Source: Rhodocollybia butyracea (Eukaryota; Basidiomycota; Agaricomycetes; Agaricales; Omphalotaceae). From it: 64,000 bases of DNA. The DNA lies in contig JADNRY010000034.1 in NCBI GenBank assembly GCA_015501585.1, forward strand, positions 1 through 64,000. Direction: 5' to 3'. A model generated the notes under the pieces. That model was not told the DNA's origin and ran no database searches. It saw only the letters and a program-made list of their open reading frames with translations. A program made the position numbers and the translations under genes. Shown in pieces: positions 33,848-45,361 of the stretch; position 1 is the stretch's first letter, and every line of letters begins with the position of its first letter.

Positions 33848-35324
33848 TGTAAGAGCCCTGACTCTTAATGCCTCAGACCATGAGCAAGATCTCGTTCTAT
33901 TAGAGAAATAGACCAAAACAAGTATGTGGTACGAGGATAAGAGTAGACTAATTATGTAATATCGGCGCTAACGGCAATGAACGTGCCGTAGGCGTTACAC
34001 ATGCCCCCTAGATTGACCCCACAGGTCCATCTTACCCAAAAAAAAACAAAAGGGAAAGATGGAAAAGGGAAAACATAACAAAGAGAAACATACAGTCATC
34101 TAATAGGTAACATACAATGTAGTATGCTGGCAATTTCCATAAGTGCAGAAGAAGAGAGAGTGTCCTGTGAAAATCGCCGGATTCTCTGGATGCTGACACT
34201 AAGTCCAGATTGAGATGGTGGTGGCACATTGGAGACAGTAGATCTCCAGCGCCATGAATGGGAGCATTGATTGGGAGCACAAATATGGTGATGGGGAGTT
34301 TCAGTGGGTGAAGGTGATGGCATGAGTGTACCAGATTGGGATGGGCAACGACTTGAACGAAGCAAGAGCAAACCAAATGCACCATACATGTTGTGTTTGA
34401 CACGTTTACAAAGGCCTGTTGGTGGAACGGCAGTCACAGGGGCAACATAAGGCACAGGTGTACACTCGGTTGGAGTGTTTGAGAGATGAACACGAGCTGG
34501 CGGTGCTCCAGCTGTGTGTTCAAGCCCTGTGACATGTTTATCCATGAATACTTCGAGTTTCCGGCCTGCTTTCTGCAGTTCAGCCACCTCCCGTGCAAAC
34601 TCTGAGGTTGGTTGGAGTTGAAGTGAAGGGGAGTGGGTTTGGATGGTGAAACCAATGTCAGAGCATGTGGAGATGATTTCGACGTGTCTGACGCATTCGA
34701 AGCGAGTGTGGGAGTTGGTGATGAGGCAGTAGGAGTGGTCAAAGGTGATGGAGAACTCAGAGCAGGAGGTGGTGTTTGAGATTTGGACAGTTCCATCCCA
34801 AACTCTTCTCCCAGTCTCTTAATAGACTCTATCATCTGAAAACAGACCTCTGCCTGGAAACCTTCTTCCTTCACTGCCCAGCAACATCTTAATGTTGAAT
34901 CCTGCACCACTGCCTCTGCCAAATTCCTACCAGCCACTGAAAGACCATGTTGTTCCCAGAGCTGCTTAAAGTTGACTAGCAGCTGTTGAATTCCCTGGGA
35001 GGAGAAGTCCAGGATCCCAGAGATGTGTGAGAGAGGATCATGAGGGAACATAGAAAGGATTTGAGAAAGAAAAGAGTAAGCCAGAGCCATGACAGAGTCA
35101 TGGCTTGAGTTGTGCTGTTGTGTGGTCATATTGCTGTAATAGTCCTATTCAGGACAAGGTTGCTCAAAAAAGTGTAAGAGCCCTGACTCTTAATGCCTCA
35201 GACCATGAGCAAGATCTCGTTCTATTAGAGAAATAGACCGAAACGAGTATGTGGTACGAGGATAAGAGTAGACTAATTATGTAATATCGGCGCTAACGGC
35301 AATGAACATGCCGTAGGCGTTACA
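33848..35324 (-). mobile_element. Short gag-only LTR element nested in the Copia integrase
   Basis: A 1,477-bp element with 152-bp LTRs at 33848-33999 and 35173-35324 (about two differences seen), ends TGTAA...TTACA, and the target duplication TGATG at 33843-33847 and 35325-35329. Removing the element plus one TGATG rejoins the Copia integrase in frame (NIVDDYTS). It is oriented antisense to the host element: on the minus strand the LTR starts TGTAACGCC, like the element at 17171-20472, and is followed by CTTTTTTGAGCAACC. A purine-rich tract (CTAGGGGGCATG, minus strand) precedes its 3' LTR. Confidence 0.92.
34096..35129 (-). pseudogene. Gag-like protein of the nested short LTR element
   Basis: On the minus strand an ATG at 35129 opens a frame of about 170 residues: a helical N-terminal half (ALAYSFLSQILSMFPHDPLS, VNFKQLWEQHGLSVAGRN) and a Pro/Ser/Thr-rich linker. 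The protein appears to continue in a second frame (REVAELQKAGRKLEV) from about 34600 to 34096, implying a single-base shift. No enzymatic domain is present. By position it is the element's only protein, so I call it gag-like; the family is not otherwise recognised. Confidence 0.5.
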
Positions 35325-37920
35325 TGATGACTACACTAGTTAGCCTTGGACAATACCCCTTGTAAATAAAGATGATGCATTTGGCGAACTCCAAGCATGG
35401 GAACAAGCCCGCAAACTAGAAACCAGTCTCAAGGTTGGGATTTATCGAACCGATAACGGAGAACTAAAATCCGACGAAATGCGAGACTGGCTAAAAACCA
35501 GAGGTACGCAACAACAGTTTACCGCTCCCTACACATCTGCGCACATAGGCAAAGTAGAACAAATGCATTGCACTCTCATGAACAAGGCACGAACAATGTG
35601 TATTGATTCAAACTGCCCCGCTAATCTATGGGACGAGTTCTACCTAACCGCGTCACATCTACATGCTAAAACAATGACTTGTTCACTAAACAAACAAACA
35701 CCCTATGAGCTCTGGAACAACAAGAAACCCAATATCTCATACCTACGAGAGATTGGATGTAAAGCTTTCGTACTTGTCCAAAACAAACACAATCCAAAAA
35801 TCCATGAACGTTCACTGGAGTGTGTACTGATTGGCTACGAGCTAAAATCAAAAGCTTACCATTGCTACCACCGTGATTCCAAACAGGTTTTCAGCTCTTA
35901 TCACGTTGACTTTATTGAGAGCTTTCAGCTCCCTATGAAGCCACAGCTTGACAATATCGAAGCCCCAAAAGAAACCACGACCAAACCTAGCCAACGGCCT
36001 TCAGTTGAAGACACGGATGATGACGACGAGATACTCCCACCTGAACCTGTAGTTCTCCCACAGCCTCGACATTCTTCTAGAATTGAAAAACAACCAGATA
36101 TCAATGAAGCAAATCGAAAATGTGTTCAGAATGCTGTTGAACAATCTAAAGAAAGCGCTCAGCGTATCAAGGAAGCTAGAGAACAGCGGAGAAACCTCGT
36201 CCAAGCACTACGCAAAGCTATCCCTGAAATAGACCAGGCCGCCGAGGATGCGACAGCTTGCCAAGAGCTTGGTGATAATCCTGGAGAACAGTGGGATGAG
36301 GCGCAGAAACTTGAGGAAGCCCTCTCGGCAGTACTGAATGACGAAGGGAACTCCGATTTTGGCGACAAACCCAAGACATGGGCTGAAGCCATGTCAAGCA
36401 CTGATGCAGAACAGTGGACAGCGGCCTACAAAGATGAACTACAATCCCTTCGAGACATGGGAGTGTATAAACTCATACCTCGATCTGAAGTTCCAAAAGG
36501 ATGCAAAATCCGAAAAGGCCGTCCAGTTCTCAAGAAAAAACGAGATGAAAATGGAGTAGTCACTTGATTTAAAGTTCGTCTAGTATTCAAAGGTTTTGAA
36601 CAGATATACAGATGTGACTATACAAAAACAACCTCACCGACAGCATGCATGGAATCTTGGAGAGTACTATTGCACTTAGCAGCCAGCCTTGACTGGGATG
36701 CACAACAAATCGACGTCAAAACAGCTTTCCTCTACGGTCTTCTCCCAGATGATGAAGTTCAATATATGGAGCAACCAAACGGCTTTGAAGAACCTGGAAA
36801 AGAAAACCACGTCTGGATGTTACAGCGTGGATTATATGGGATGAAACAAGCGGGTCGTATCTGGAACCAAATGCTGAACGATGCGATGCTATAATGGGGC
36901 TTTACCCGCCTAAGCTGCGAGTCATGTATCTATTACCGAAAATCACCCACTGGAATAATCATCACAGCTGTTCATGTTGATGATTTTTTGACCATAGGAG
37001 ACACCACAGAAGAGAACGAGAGGTTGAAGGAGGAGATGAAGAAGAAGTGGACAATCTCAGCCCTTGGTGATGCGAGATTCTGTGTCGGTATTGCGATTTC
37101 ACAGGACCGAGGTAACAGGACAGTTGCACTATCCCAAATGGCATTAATAGACCGTATCATTGCACAATTTGGACAAACTGATGCTTACCCTGTTGACACC
37201 CCAACGGATGCAGGCCTGAAACTCCGTAAACCCGATTTGAATTCTGTATCTGAAGATGACTTACAGCAACTCAGAAATCTCCCATATCCTGCCCTCGTAG
37301 GCAGTCTAATATACCTGGCCATTGGCACTAGACCAGACATTGCATATGCCGTCCAACAATTATCCCAATTCCTTTCCTCGTACTCCTGGGTACACTGGAA
37401 CGCTGCAATCTGCGTGGTTCGTTACCTGAAGGGGACTCGAGATTTTAAATTAATCCTTGGCAGAGTCGGAATAATGCTGAAATTGCTTGGCTATACCGAC
37501 TCTGATTGGGCCAACTGTCTTGACACCTGACGCAGCAGTGGTGGTTACTGTTTTACCTTAGGATCAGGTCTTATTTCATGGTCAGCACGTAAACAGAAGA
37601 CAGTAGCAGCTTCCTTGTATGAAGCAGAGTATATGGCAGGATACGAGTCAGCAAAAGAGGCCATATGGCTTCGATCACTACTCCTTGGGATTGGCATACA
37701 ACAGGAGGAGCCAACTCCACTCTTATGTGACAATAACGCCACCATCGTCCTATCGGAAGATCCCGCACTACACTACCAAGTGAAACATGTGGACATCAAG
37801 TATCACTTTCTCTGCGAGCGCGTGCAATCCAAGGAACTTAACATGTCATATGTGCATACATCACAGAACGTCGCAGATGCCTTTACGAAGGCACTACCAA
37901 CAAAAACATTCCAATATCTA

Positions 37921-38261
37921 CATCAGGAAAAGCCGTTTTTGCCTAGGTGACCCCAGAGTGGCCTAAAGCAAACTAGGTGACCTATGAATCCTATGGCATC
38001 CTAGGAATTTGGGCTCGTCCCTTGCCAGTCAAGGCTCTTGAGGATTCCCTAGGGTATCTTAGGCAAACCCAGGTTTGCCCAGGTGTTGCCCAGGAGCACC
38101 TGGGCAAGCCTGGGCAAACCTAGGCTTGCCTAGGGAATCCTCAAGATCCTTGACTGGCAAGGGACAAGCCCAAATTCCTAGGATGCCATAGGATTCATAG
38201 GTCACCTAGTTTGCTTTAGGCCACTCTGGGGTCACCTAGGCAAAAACAGCTTTTCCTGATG
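37921..38261. mobile_element. Fold-back element FB-1, left copy
   Basis: A 341-bp hairpin element. Its ends are CATCAGGAAAAGC and GCTTTTCCTGATG, and most of its length is inverted-complementary around a centre near 38092. The inner part is rich in CCTAGG, TTTGCCCAGG and TTGCCTAGG. It sits at the end of the Copia RNase H coding sequence. No coding capacity. Confidence 0.85.
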
Positions 38262-38348
38262 TTCTAAGTGCACGCTAACTTGGTAACTCTCCGCAGTAAC
38301 ATCTGGACTATATCTCTGTGCTCATCCTAAAGCCTGAGCAGTTTACCA

Positions 38349-38689
38349 CATCAGGAAAAGCTGTTTTTGCCTAGGTGACCCCAGAGTGGCCTAAAGCAAA
38401 CTAGGTGACCTATGAATCCTATGGCATCCTAGGAATTTGGGCTTGTCCCTTGCCAGTCAAGGATCTTGAGGATTCCCTAGGCAAGCCTAGGTTTGCCCAG
38501 GCTTGCCCAGGTGCTCCTGGGCAACACCTGGGCAAACCTGGGTTTGCCTAAGATACCCTAGGGAATCCTCAAGAGCCTTGACTGGCAAGGGACGAGCCCA
38601 AATTCCTAGGATGCCATAGGATTCATAGGTCACCTAGTTTGCTTTAGGCCACTCTGGGGTCACCTAGGCAAAAACGGCTTTTCCTGATG
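38349..38689. mobile_element. Fold-back element FB-1, right copy (palindrome mirror)
   Basis: Exact mirror of 37921-38261 as part of the palindrome. The inverted Copia end follows from 38690. Confidence 0.85.
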
Positions 38690-39745
38690 TAGATATTGGA
38701 ATGTTTTTGTTGGTAGTGCCTTCGTAAAGGCATCTGCGACGTTCTGTGATGTATGCACATATGACATGTTAAGTTCCTTGGATTGCACGCGCTCGCAGAG
38801 AAAGTGATACTTGATGTCCACATGTTTCACTTGGTAGTGTAGTGCGGGATCTTCCGATAGGACGATGGTGGCGTTATTGTCACATAAGAGTGGAGTTGGC
38901 TCCTCCTGTTGTATGCCAATCCCAAGGAGTAGTGATCGAAGCCATATGGCCTCTTTTGCTGACTCGTATCCTGCCATATACTCTGCTTCATACAAGGAAG
39001 CTGCTACTGTCTTCTGTTTACGTGCTGACCATGAAATAAGACCTGATCCTAAGGTAAAACAGTAACCACCACTGCTGCGTCAGGTGTCAAGACAGTTGGC
39101 CCAATCAGAGTCGGTATAGCCAAGCAATTTCAGCATTATTCCGACTCTGCCAAGGATTAATTTAAAATCTCGAGTCCCCTTCAGGTAACGAACCACGCAG
39201 ATTGCAGCGTTCCAGTGTACCCAGGAGTACGAGGAAAGGAATTGGGATAATTGTTGGACGGCATATGCAATGTCTGGTCTAGTGCCAATGGCCAGGTATA
39301 TTAGACTGCCTACGAGGGCAGGATATGGGAGATTTCTGAGTTGCTGTAAGTCATCTTCAGATACAGAATTCAAATCGGGTTTACGGAGTTTCAGGCCTGC
39401 ATCCGTTGGGGTGTCAACAGGGTAAGCATCAGTTTGTCCAAATTGTGCAATGATACGGTCTATTAATGCCATTTGGGATAGTGCAACTGTCCTGTTACCT
39501 CGGTCCTGTGAAATCGCAATACCGACACAGAATCTCGCATCACCAAGGGCTGAGATTGTCCACTTCTTCTTCATCTCCTCCTTCAACCTCTCGTTCTCTT
39601 CTGTGGTGTCTCCTATGGTCAAAAAATCATCAACATGAACAGCTGTGATGATTATTCCAGTGGGTGATTTTCGGTAATAGATACATGACTCGCAGCTTAG
39701 GCGGGTAAAGCCCCATTATAGCATCGCATCGTTCAGCATTTGGTT

Positions 39746-39906
39746 CCAGTCAAGGCTCGTGAGGATTCCCTTGCCTAGGGAATCCTCACGAGCCTTGACT
39801 GGCAAGGGACAAGCCCAAATTCCTAGGATGCCATAGGATTCATAGGTCACCTAGTTTGCTTTAGGCCACTCTGGGGTCACCTAGGCAAAAACAGCTTTTC
39901 CTGATG
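39746..39906. mobile_element. Fold-back element FB-1, truncated third copy
   Basis: A right-hand half of the same element ending GCTTTTCCTGATG, with a shortened centre (CTCGTGAGGATTCCC, TTGCC, then the inverted match). The left half is lost at the palindrome edge, so this copy is the likely partner in the rearrangement that made the palindrome. Confidence 0.8.
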
Positions 39907-41754
39907 AAACTGTTAGCGCAATATATGGTCAGCGCGCAAAGATATGGCAGCAGACATCCATCAGTGCGCAAAAGATTTTGTTCTCAAAAAGTCATTACAC
40001 AGCATTGATTAGTCAAGAAAATTACTATATTTGGTAAGTTCTAGTCATAACTTAGCCATATGATTGCTTAATCTGGCTGTATTTGCTTCAAAGTATTAGT
40101 AGATCATGAGTGAGCAATGCAGTCACATGAAAAAACACAGCCACAGTATGAGGTCAGACTGCTTTGCCCAGTTTAAATAAGTAAATCATATCAGACTGAT
40201 ATGATATGATAGCGGATCTGCCCGTGGAATAGCTGTTTGATGTTTGGCTCGACGCTGGACTTGCTGAACGTTGAAATTTTGAAATGTTGAACGTTTGAAC
40301 CCGAAGCTCTCCACAAACACACTGTCCACGTATCCGGTATAGCTACCCTTCCTTGCTGTCCCATTCCGCATACCCAGCTGTATTTGCGCCTCCAAATCCA
40401 ATAGCCATAGAGGTACGGTCGTTCTCTCTACCTACGCTCCTTGACACCACAACGACTTCCTCTGCTCACAGCACCAACAACACCACATCCTATTGCTCCT
40501 ACTACTTCAAGCTTTAACTACAGCCACAGCTATAACTACAACATCTGCCTCTGCCTCTTGGACCTCTGCAACTACAACTACAACTACAACTACCACTCCA
40601 ACTCCCTCCGCTCATTCACCAAAGGCTCTTCCACACCCAAACAATCCCTGGGACCACATCCCCCGGCTCCTTCCCTCGCTGCATTCATACAGGGAGGCAG
40701 AGCATGTGCTTTCATTGTATTTGAGGTGGGATGGACAAGCAACATTGGGATATGGATTGATAGAGGTTGGAGTTTGTGTAAGAGTGTTTTGGTGCAGAGG
40801 ATTTCAATGAATGACAGTGCGAGTACGGCTTCTGGATCGGTTCTGGAGTCGATGCTGGCGCTGAGCACTGAGCGCTGAACGTTGAACATGAGAAGAAAGA
40901 GTTTTTGTATGTTGATTGACAAAAGTCATGTATCTAGTCAAATTCAGGAAGCTGAACGCTTCTCGTTCTCCCTCCCACTCGATCTTCATCTTAGGCCCCC
41001 CTCTGTCTTCCTCGAGCCCCACGTCTGCCGGTCCATCATTCATAAGCTCCTTTTTAACTTACGAATCTGTTCTAACTGTGCAGCTACTCCCTCTGTCAGT
41101 TGTTTCGCTGTGTTGCTTGCTTTCGTAGTACGAGATGTAGACTTCGGCAAGTTTGGACTGTAACATAATCGTCCACCATCATTCAGGAAAAGTATGTACA
41201 GTCTCCAACTACTCCCCAACACCCTTCAGCTCCAACAGCCCTTCCAACGTATCAGGTACATCCGCTTATCCCAGCACTGCTGCGCAGCTGCCTGTATATA
41301 TTCTGCCTTGCAACTCCAAAATCCGGGTTTGTTTAGCGTTGAGAATGAAGTCGGGGGGAGCAGAGGCTAGCAGTTGGTTAGAGCCCGGGTGGCTGAGAGA
41401 GCAAAGGGCAATGCGGAGGTTGGATACAGCAGGATGGGCAATAGGGTCCTTGGTTTGGGAGATTGTATGAGTGAAACGAGAATGGAGAAACATTTGTTCT
41501 GTGGATCGATCCATCAAACAAATGAATAGAATTACTTACTGCCATTAGCGCAGAAAGGGCCATACCTTTTCATTCGCCCTCCCCTTCTCCAGCTAATCAT
41601 CCGGAGTACATCAAATCACCAGCAGTCATGCATTCATGGCTTACTCTTCATCTACTTTAGTTTTTGATCAATGAAAAGAGTATTAGATGTTAAAGATGAG
41701 CAGGGCCAGTTCACGCGGTATATAAGTTCTCGTGGATAGTTGAACAAGTGTGCG
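39907..41754. other. Gene-free region with a CAACTA microsatellite
   Basis: 40569-40602 is a (CAACTA)n-like tract. Around 40255-40300 and 40855-40890 the motif TGAACGTTGAA recurs. Several overlapping frames of 80-145 codons exist but have skewed composition and no family signature. Confidence 0.45.
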
Positions 41755-43549
41755 CAAAGTAACTTGACTGCGTACTTTTGACGTACTTTTTCTATATAAT
41801 CAAGTAACTTGAAAGTTACTTGATTTTCCCATACTTGACAGGTACTTGACATGTACTTGATGCCGACAGTTCGGCACAGTTGATGCACTTGATCGTACTT
41901 GATGGCGTTTCCAACGAGTGGCTGAAATACTTATTATACATGCGCATTGTCAAATAAAAGGTGTCACTTGTTTTAAAGAGAGCTTATGGTACCGTACAGG
42001 TCATCCAGATGTTAAACGGGACAGTTACAGCCACTATAAGCCATAACTGTAGCTTGTACAATCAATGTAAAATATGGATACAGCACAAAGCCATATCCAG
42101 AGGGAGCAGCATATACACAATACAAATCTATCTGAGTACAGGCTCATATGAGACAGTAACCTACTTTTTCTGCCTACTATTCCCTCTCCTTACTCTGTCT
42201 GGTGTGACGTGTCTGGAAAGGGTGTCTGGTCACTGGTGAGGTTGCAACTCATTGACTCAGCTGCATCTATGGGCAGTGCCATCTGTTCACTGTCATCCCC
42301 AAGCCTTTAAAATCTTCTAATTCTCTCAGTTTCTTTGCTTTCCAAAGTTTCCACTTTGTCCACATAGCACAGGAAAGGAATACTCTGCCTTAGAAGATCA
42401 AAGTAGGTAGTGAGTGACAGGACTGAATGCACAATCCTCTATCCTTGAAGACCAAAAATGCAGTGTTATAAGGCTAGGGAGTGGTTTCTCCAAGAGCTGT
42501 AGATTCTGTTTTGAAAGGTGAGGGACCATCTTTAACACTCTCTCATGCCTTGTGCTTATGAGATGGAAAAGCTAGGTAGCAGTAGTATTTTACAGGGAGA
42601 GCTATACAGACTCTCCCCAGGGCTCCAGAAATGACAACAAGCAAGCAAACTGGCACAAACAAACAATCATGCGCGCGAGCAACAAATACACCAGGTATGG
42701 CAGCGGATAAGGTGGATACGTGCACGGCAGGGGCGGCAACATGCAATGAGCGCAGTTACAACAGGAATCGAGTAGGGCAAGGACAGCGACAGGTAGAACG
42801 GGTAAAGATGATCAGAGACGGAGAGCACAAAGTCTCATACACCCATAGTAGAGCAAATTATAATCTACCCCAGCTATGGAGTAAGTATATAGGTTGGCTA
42901 CTTATTTACATAAGTGGCAAAACGCCTGAGCAACAACTACATACAGAGTATATGTACTCTAACAAAAAAAAAACACACACAAATAGTGTCGTAGGTATCC
43001 GCCGCAGTGGGGACTCGGAGGCGTGAGGCTCCCACAGGAGATTGGAGATATGAGTGCTCTATTGCTCTTATGCTACTTGGCCTTTGTACCGAGTCTTATA
43101 TACTACGGTATGGGTACTCTATGAGGTATCTACCGGCCCCCGGGTCTGTAAGTACTTAGTAAGTATCTAAGTGAATAGATCAGTAAGCAACATCTGAGGA
43201 ATATCAGTGCCGGATTGACATGATGCTACAAACAAATAGATGAGGCTGGGTACAGCAATTACCACCAGGACAACTATTTATTCACACAGAATCAAAGTCA
43301 ATACTTATTGTCTTTGCCCACTCATGTGCTTACTATCCCTCAGTCACAGTACACAAAGTGTCTGCATAAGTTATAGCATGTATGGCAGTGCTCTTTACTT
43401 GTGCAGCAACAGTGAGAGGCAGTGGCAATGAGGTACAAGTGCCACAAGAATCCTAATAAGTATCTGTTAGGTATGGGAAAGTCAAGTTACTTAAAAGTTA
43501 CTTGATTATATTGAAAAAGTACATCAAAGTACGTAGACAAGTTACTTTG
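41755..43549. mobile_element. Element or remnant bounded by ~95-bp inverted repeats, ACTTGA-rich
   Basis: 41755-41850 (CAAAGTAACTTGACTGCGTA and onward) is inverted relative to 43455-43549 with roughly 80 percent identity, including ATATAATCAAGTAACTT in both. Just inside the left end, ACTTGA/GTACTTGAT is iterated several times. The interior has no recognisable gene; a 131-codon frame at 42631-43026 is basic and low-complexity. No target duplication was resolved, so the limits are tentative. Confidence 0.5.
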
Positions 43550-43656
43550 TCACCCACCAGAATCTCGGTGCATACAGAATCGAGTACCATGTAGCTACAT
43601 AGTTACATCCGAGCAACACACTATCCCCACATCACAATCATCCTCTCATCCAATCC

Positions 43657-45361
43657 TCAAACCAGCACCCAAAGCTTCAACGCATCCGGATGTCCACCCG
43701 CACTCCCATACATGGCCGACACGATCACTCTCACTCCCCGAAGCGTCGTGAACGCCTTCGCAGCAATCGCACTCAACAACACACCTGTCAGAACCAAAAT
43801 GAAGATCGACCCCGTTATGCCGAAGGCAATGATTCCAGGTACCGGCGTGCTGGGTTCGTCGCCCGGGGGAATGCCAGACTGGTCCGACTCCTTGTTAAGG
43901 AAGAAGACCATGAGGTTGAGAATCGTTAGGGAAGCCATGACGGCCATGCTAGTTATGGACAAGAATATTCTGCGTTCGTGTCAGTCAAGCTCAGTACTAA
44001 GGGAGGAATGACACGGATTCCAGAGCATACCCAATTATGATTGTCCAGAACTGTTGACTGGCGAATTTGACTTCTTTTTGCAAGGTGGCGCCCATTTGTA
44101 GGAGGACTTGTATAACGACAGGCAGGAGGAAGCCACAGCTGAAGAACGGGAAGCAGTAGCACATGAGGCCAACGTCGCCTCTCGTGGCACTATTTACAGC
44201 GAGGGTCAGTGACGGTATCAGGGGCATGAACGGAGCAATAGTGCTTACCTGAACACAGTCGAATACACCAGGCCTGCGCCAAGCGTTGATACCACAATGA
44301 GGGAATTCGAGAGAGTGCCCGTAAGTTGTAACATGACCTGCACCAGAATGAGCGATAAGTATATAAAGAAAATATTGCCAATTCTGACCTGGCACCAGTC
44401 GCGGAATCCTCTGAACGAAGTAAGCTCAGCCGTAGCCTGCGTGTTGAGTATATGAGCAAAATTGGTCAGATCCTCTTCAACGTCCCCGAGCTAACAGAAA
44501 TGAGAACGATCCAGTCAGCCATCTAGACAAGTTGAAAGAAAAAGCATCAAGTTACATGTGACTTGAGAAGACATGTCCTTTCAAAGCTGGCGCAATATTG
44601 GTCCAAGAGCTCGACGTCTTTTTCTGACAGCCTCCTTTCGGCTTCGGCTAGATATTCGGGGGTAGGAACCGCTTCCATAACCTGGTACCTTTTCATGTTG
44701 TTTACCAATGATGTGGAGACACCTAGATTTTGTGGGATGGTTTTCCCTGTCTAAGACTCACTAGCATAAGCACAGGGCCAACGAGTGCATGAGGGACAAC
44801 ATGCTCACTGATTGAAGAATGTTCGATACATGGTCCACTTCATCCTCCCACTGGGCAGGAGGTTCTGCCAGGCCGAGTCTGTCGCAGATCTCGTTGAGCT
44901 GAGCGATACGATGAGACCTGTACACGAGGAACTGCAGAGCACAATCATTCCTTCAAAACCAACGGCGCGGATACAACTAGTGTGATGAGACTCACAAGTT
45001 GCTTGATTCGCATCCTGACATCACTATACTTCTGAACTTGGTCACGAAACTGTTCATTCCTGAAGTATTCCTGGAAAGAAAAAAGTTTGCCAGTAAGAAA
45101 CATTTTACCCGTAATATCACCGAAGATACGAGATATGCACGTCCTTCTTGGTGAAAGCCAAAGAAGTAGTCGGGGCCAGGAGACGCTTCAAGCTTTGCGC
45201 GACTGAAAGCACAACCGGGCCACTCTCAGGAAAAGCATGAAAATTTAAAGGGAATTATACGCACAAGTAGATCCTCAGCTCAGTTTAAGATACTGTACTT
45301 GTGGCACTTCCACATCTCTGAATTGGACATACCAATGGCCTTGGTTTTTGTAGTCGGACAT
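43657..45361 (-). CDS. Nine-exon membrane protein, about 388 residues, function unknown
   Basis: The most intact host-type gene in the window. Exons (minus strand): 45361-45333, 45202-45121, 45070-44996, 44931-44809, 44750-44556, 44490-44389, 44337-44249, 44189-44031, 43969-43657. All introns are GT-AG and the total is exactly 389 codons including the stop. The second intron has an alternative donor at 45108, but that would make it only 38 bp. The N-terminal 200 residues are hydrophilic and helical (IAQLNEICDRLGLAEPPAQW, AERRLSEKDVELLDQYCASF). The C-terminal half has four hydrophobic stretches compatible with membrane spans: SNSLIVVSTLGAGLVY, a Cys-rich MCYCFPFFSCGFLLPVV, MASLTILNLMVFFL, and FGITGSIFILVLTGVLLS. 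No catalytic or transporter motif is recognised, so I assign no function. Confidence 0.8.

Larger units (their letters stand above)
31600..37920 (+). mobile_element. Copia-type LTR retrotransposon, degenerate, 3' part rearranged
   Basis: Order is gag, protease, integrase, RT, RNase H in one reading frame from 31922, the Ty1/Copia order. The left limit is approximate: a leader with two related AGAATACCACATCGACTGAG-type motifs (about 31640 and 31735) precedes a possible primer binding site GGTTATGGGCC at 31790, which fits a half-tRNA-iMet type primer. The 3' LTR is not present: at 37921 the coding sequence is cut by a fold-back element that begins a large palindrome. A separate LTR element sits inside the integrase. 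Confidence 0.85.
31922..37920 (+). pseudogene. Copia gag-pol polyprotein, interrupted
   Basis: Gag of the UBN2 type starts at ATG 31922 (DNWQEWSSHVETILS). A one-base loss in a T-run near 32175 shifts the frame, which then continues to 33852. A Cys/His-like piece lies near 32660. The protease motif FLCDTGATVHIT is near 33170. The GAG-pre-integrase part (LETWHRRLGHANYQTV near 33570) and the integrase start follow. Integrase is split by the nested element (33848-35324) but resumes with TDNGELKS and APYTSAHIGKVE. RT shows DWDAQQIDVKTAFLYG and AVHVDDFLTIGD; RNase H shows GYTDSDWANC and SLYEAEYMAGYESAKEA. In-frame stops: TAG near 35341, TGA 36565-36567, TAA 36892-36894, TGA 37528-37530. The element is therefore dead; two stops fit CGA-to-TGA and one CAA-to-TAA. 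Confidence 0.9.
36861..39749. repeat. Large near-perfect palindrome (two 1.4-kb arms, 87-bp centre)
   Basis: Arm 36861-38261 is repeated in inverted orientation at 38349-39749; coordinates of matching features add up to 76610 throughout, meaning no indels between arms, and I saw no mismatches. Each arm holds the Copia RT/RNase H end plus one fold-back element. The 87-bp spacer 38262-38348 is single-copy. The outer right edge joins Copia sequence to a fold-back remnant at a shared CCAG (39746-39749). Confidence 0.92.

Noticed and set aside
38660..39622. Two minus-strand frames identical to Copia RT/RNase H pieces, suggesting a second Copia copy
   Set aside because: They are the mirror images of 36988-37950 within the palindrome, not an independent element.
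40441..40878. 145-codon open frame rich in Asn, Tyr and Thr
   Set aside because: Composition is driven by the CAACTA microsatellite. There is no family motif, and overlapping frames exist on both strands.
43060..43190. Possible solo LTR related to the Copia leader (GGTACTCTAT/GAGGTATCTA shared)
   Set aside because: Only short motifs match, with no defined ends and no target duplication.
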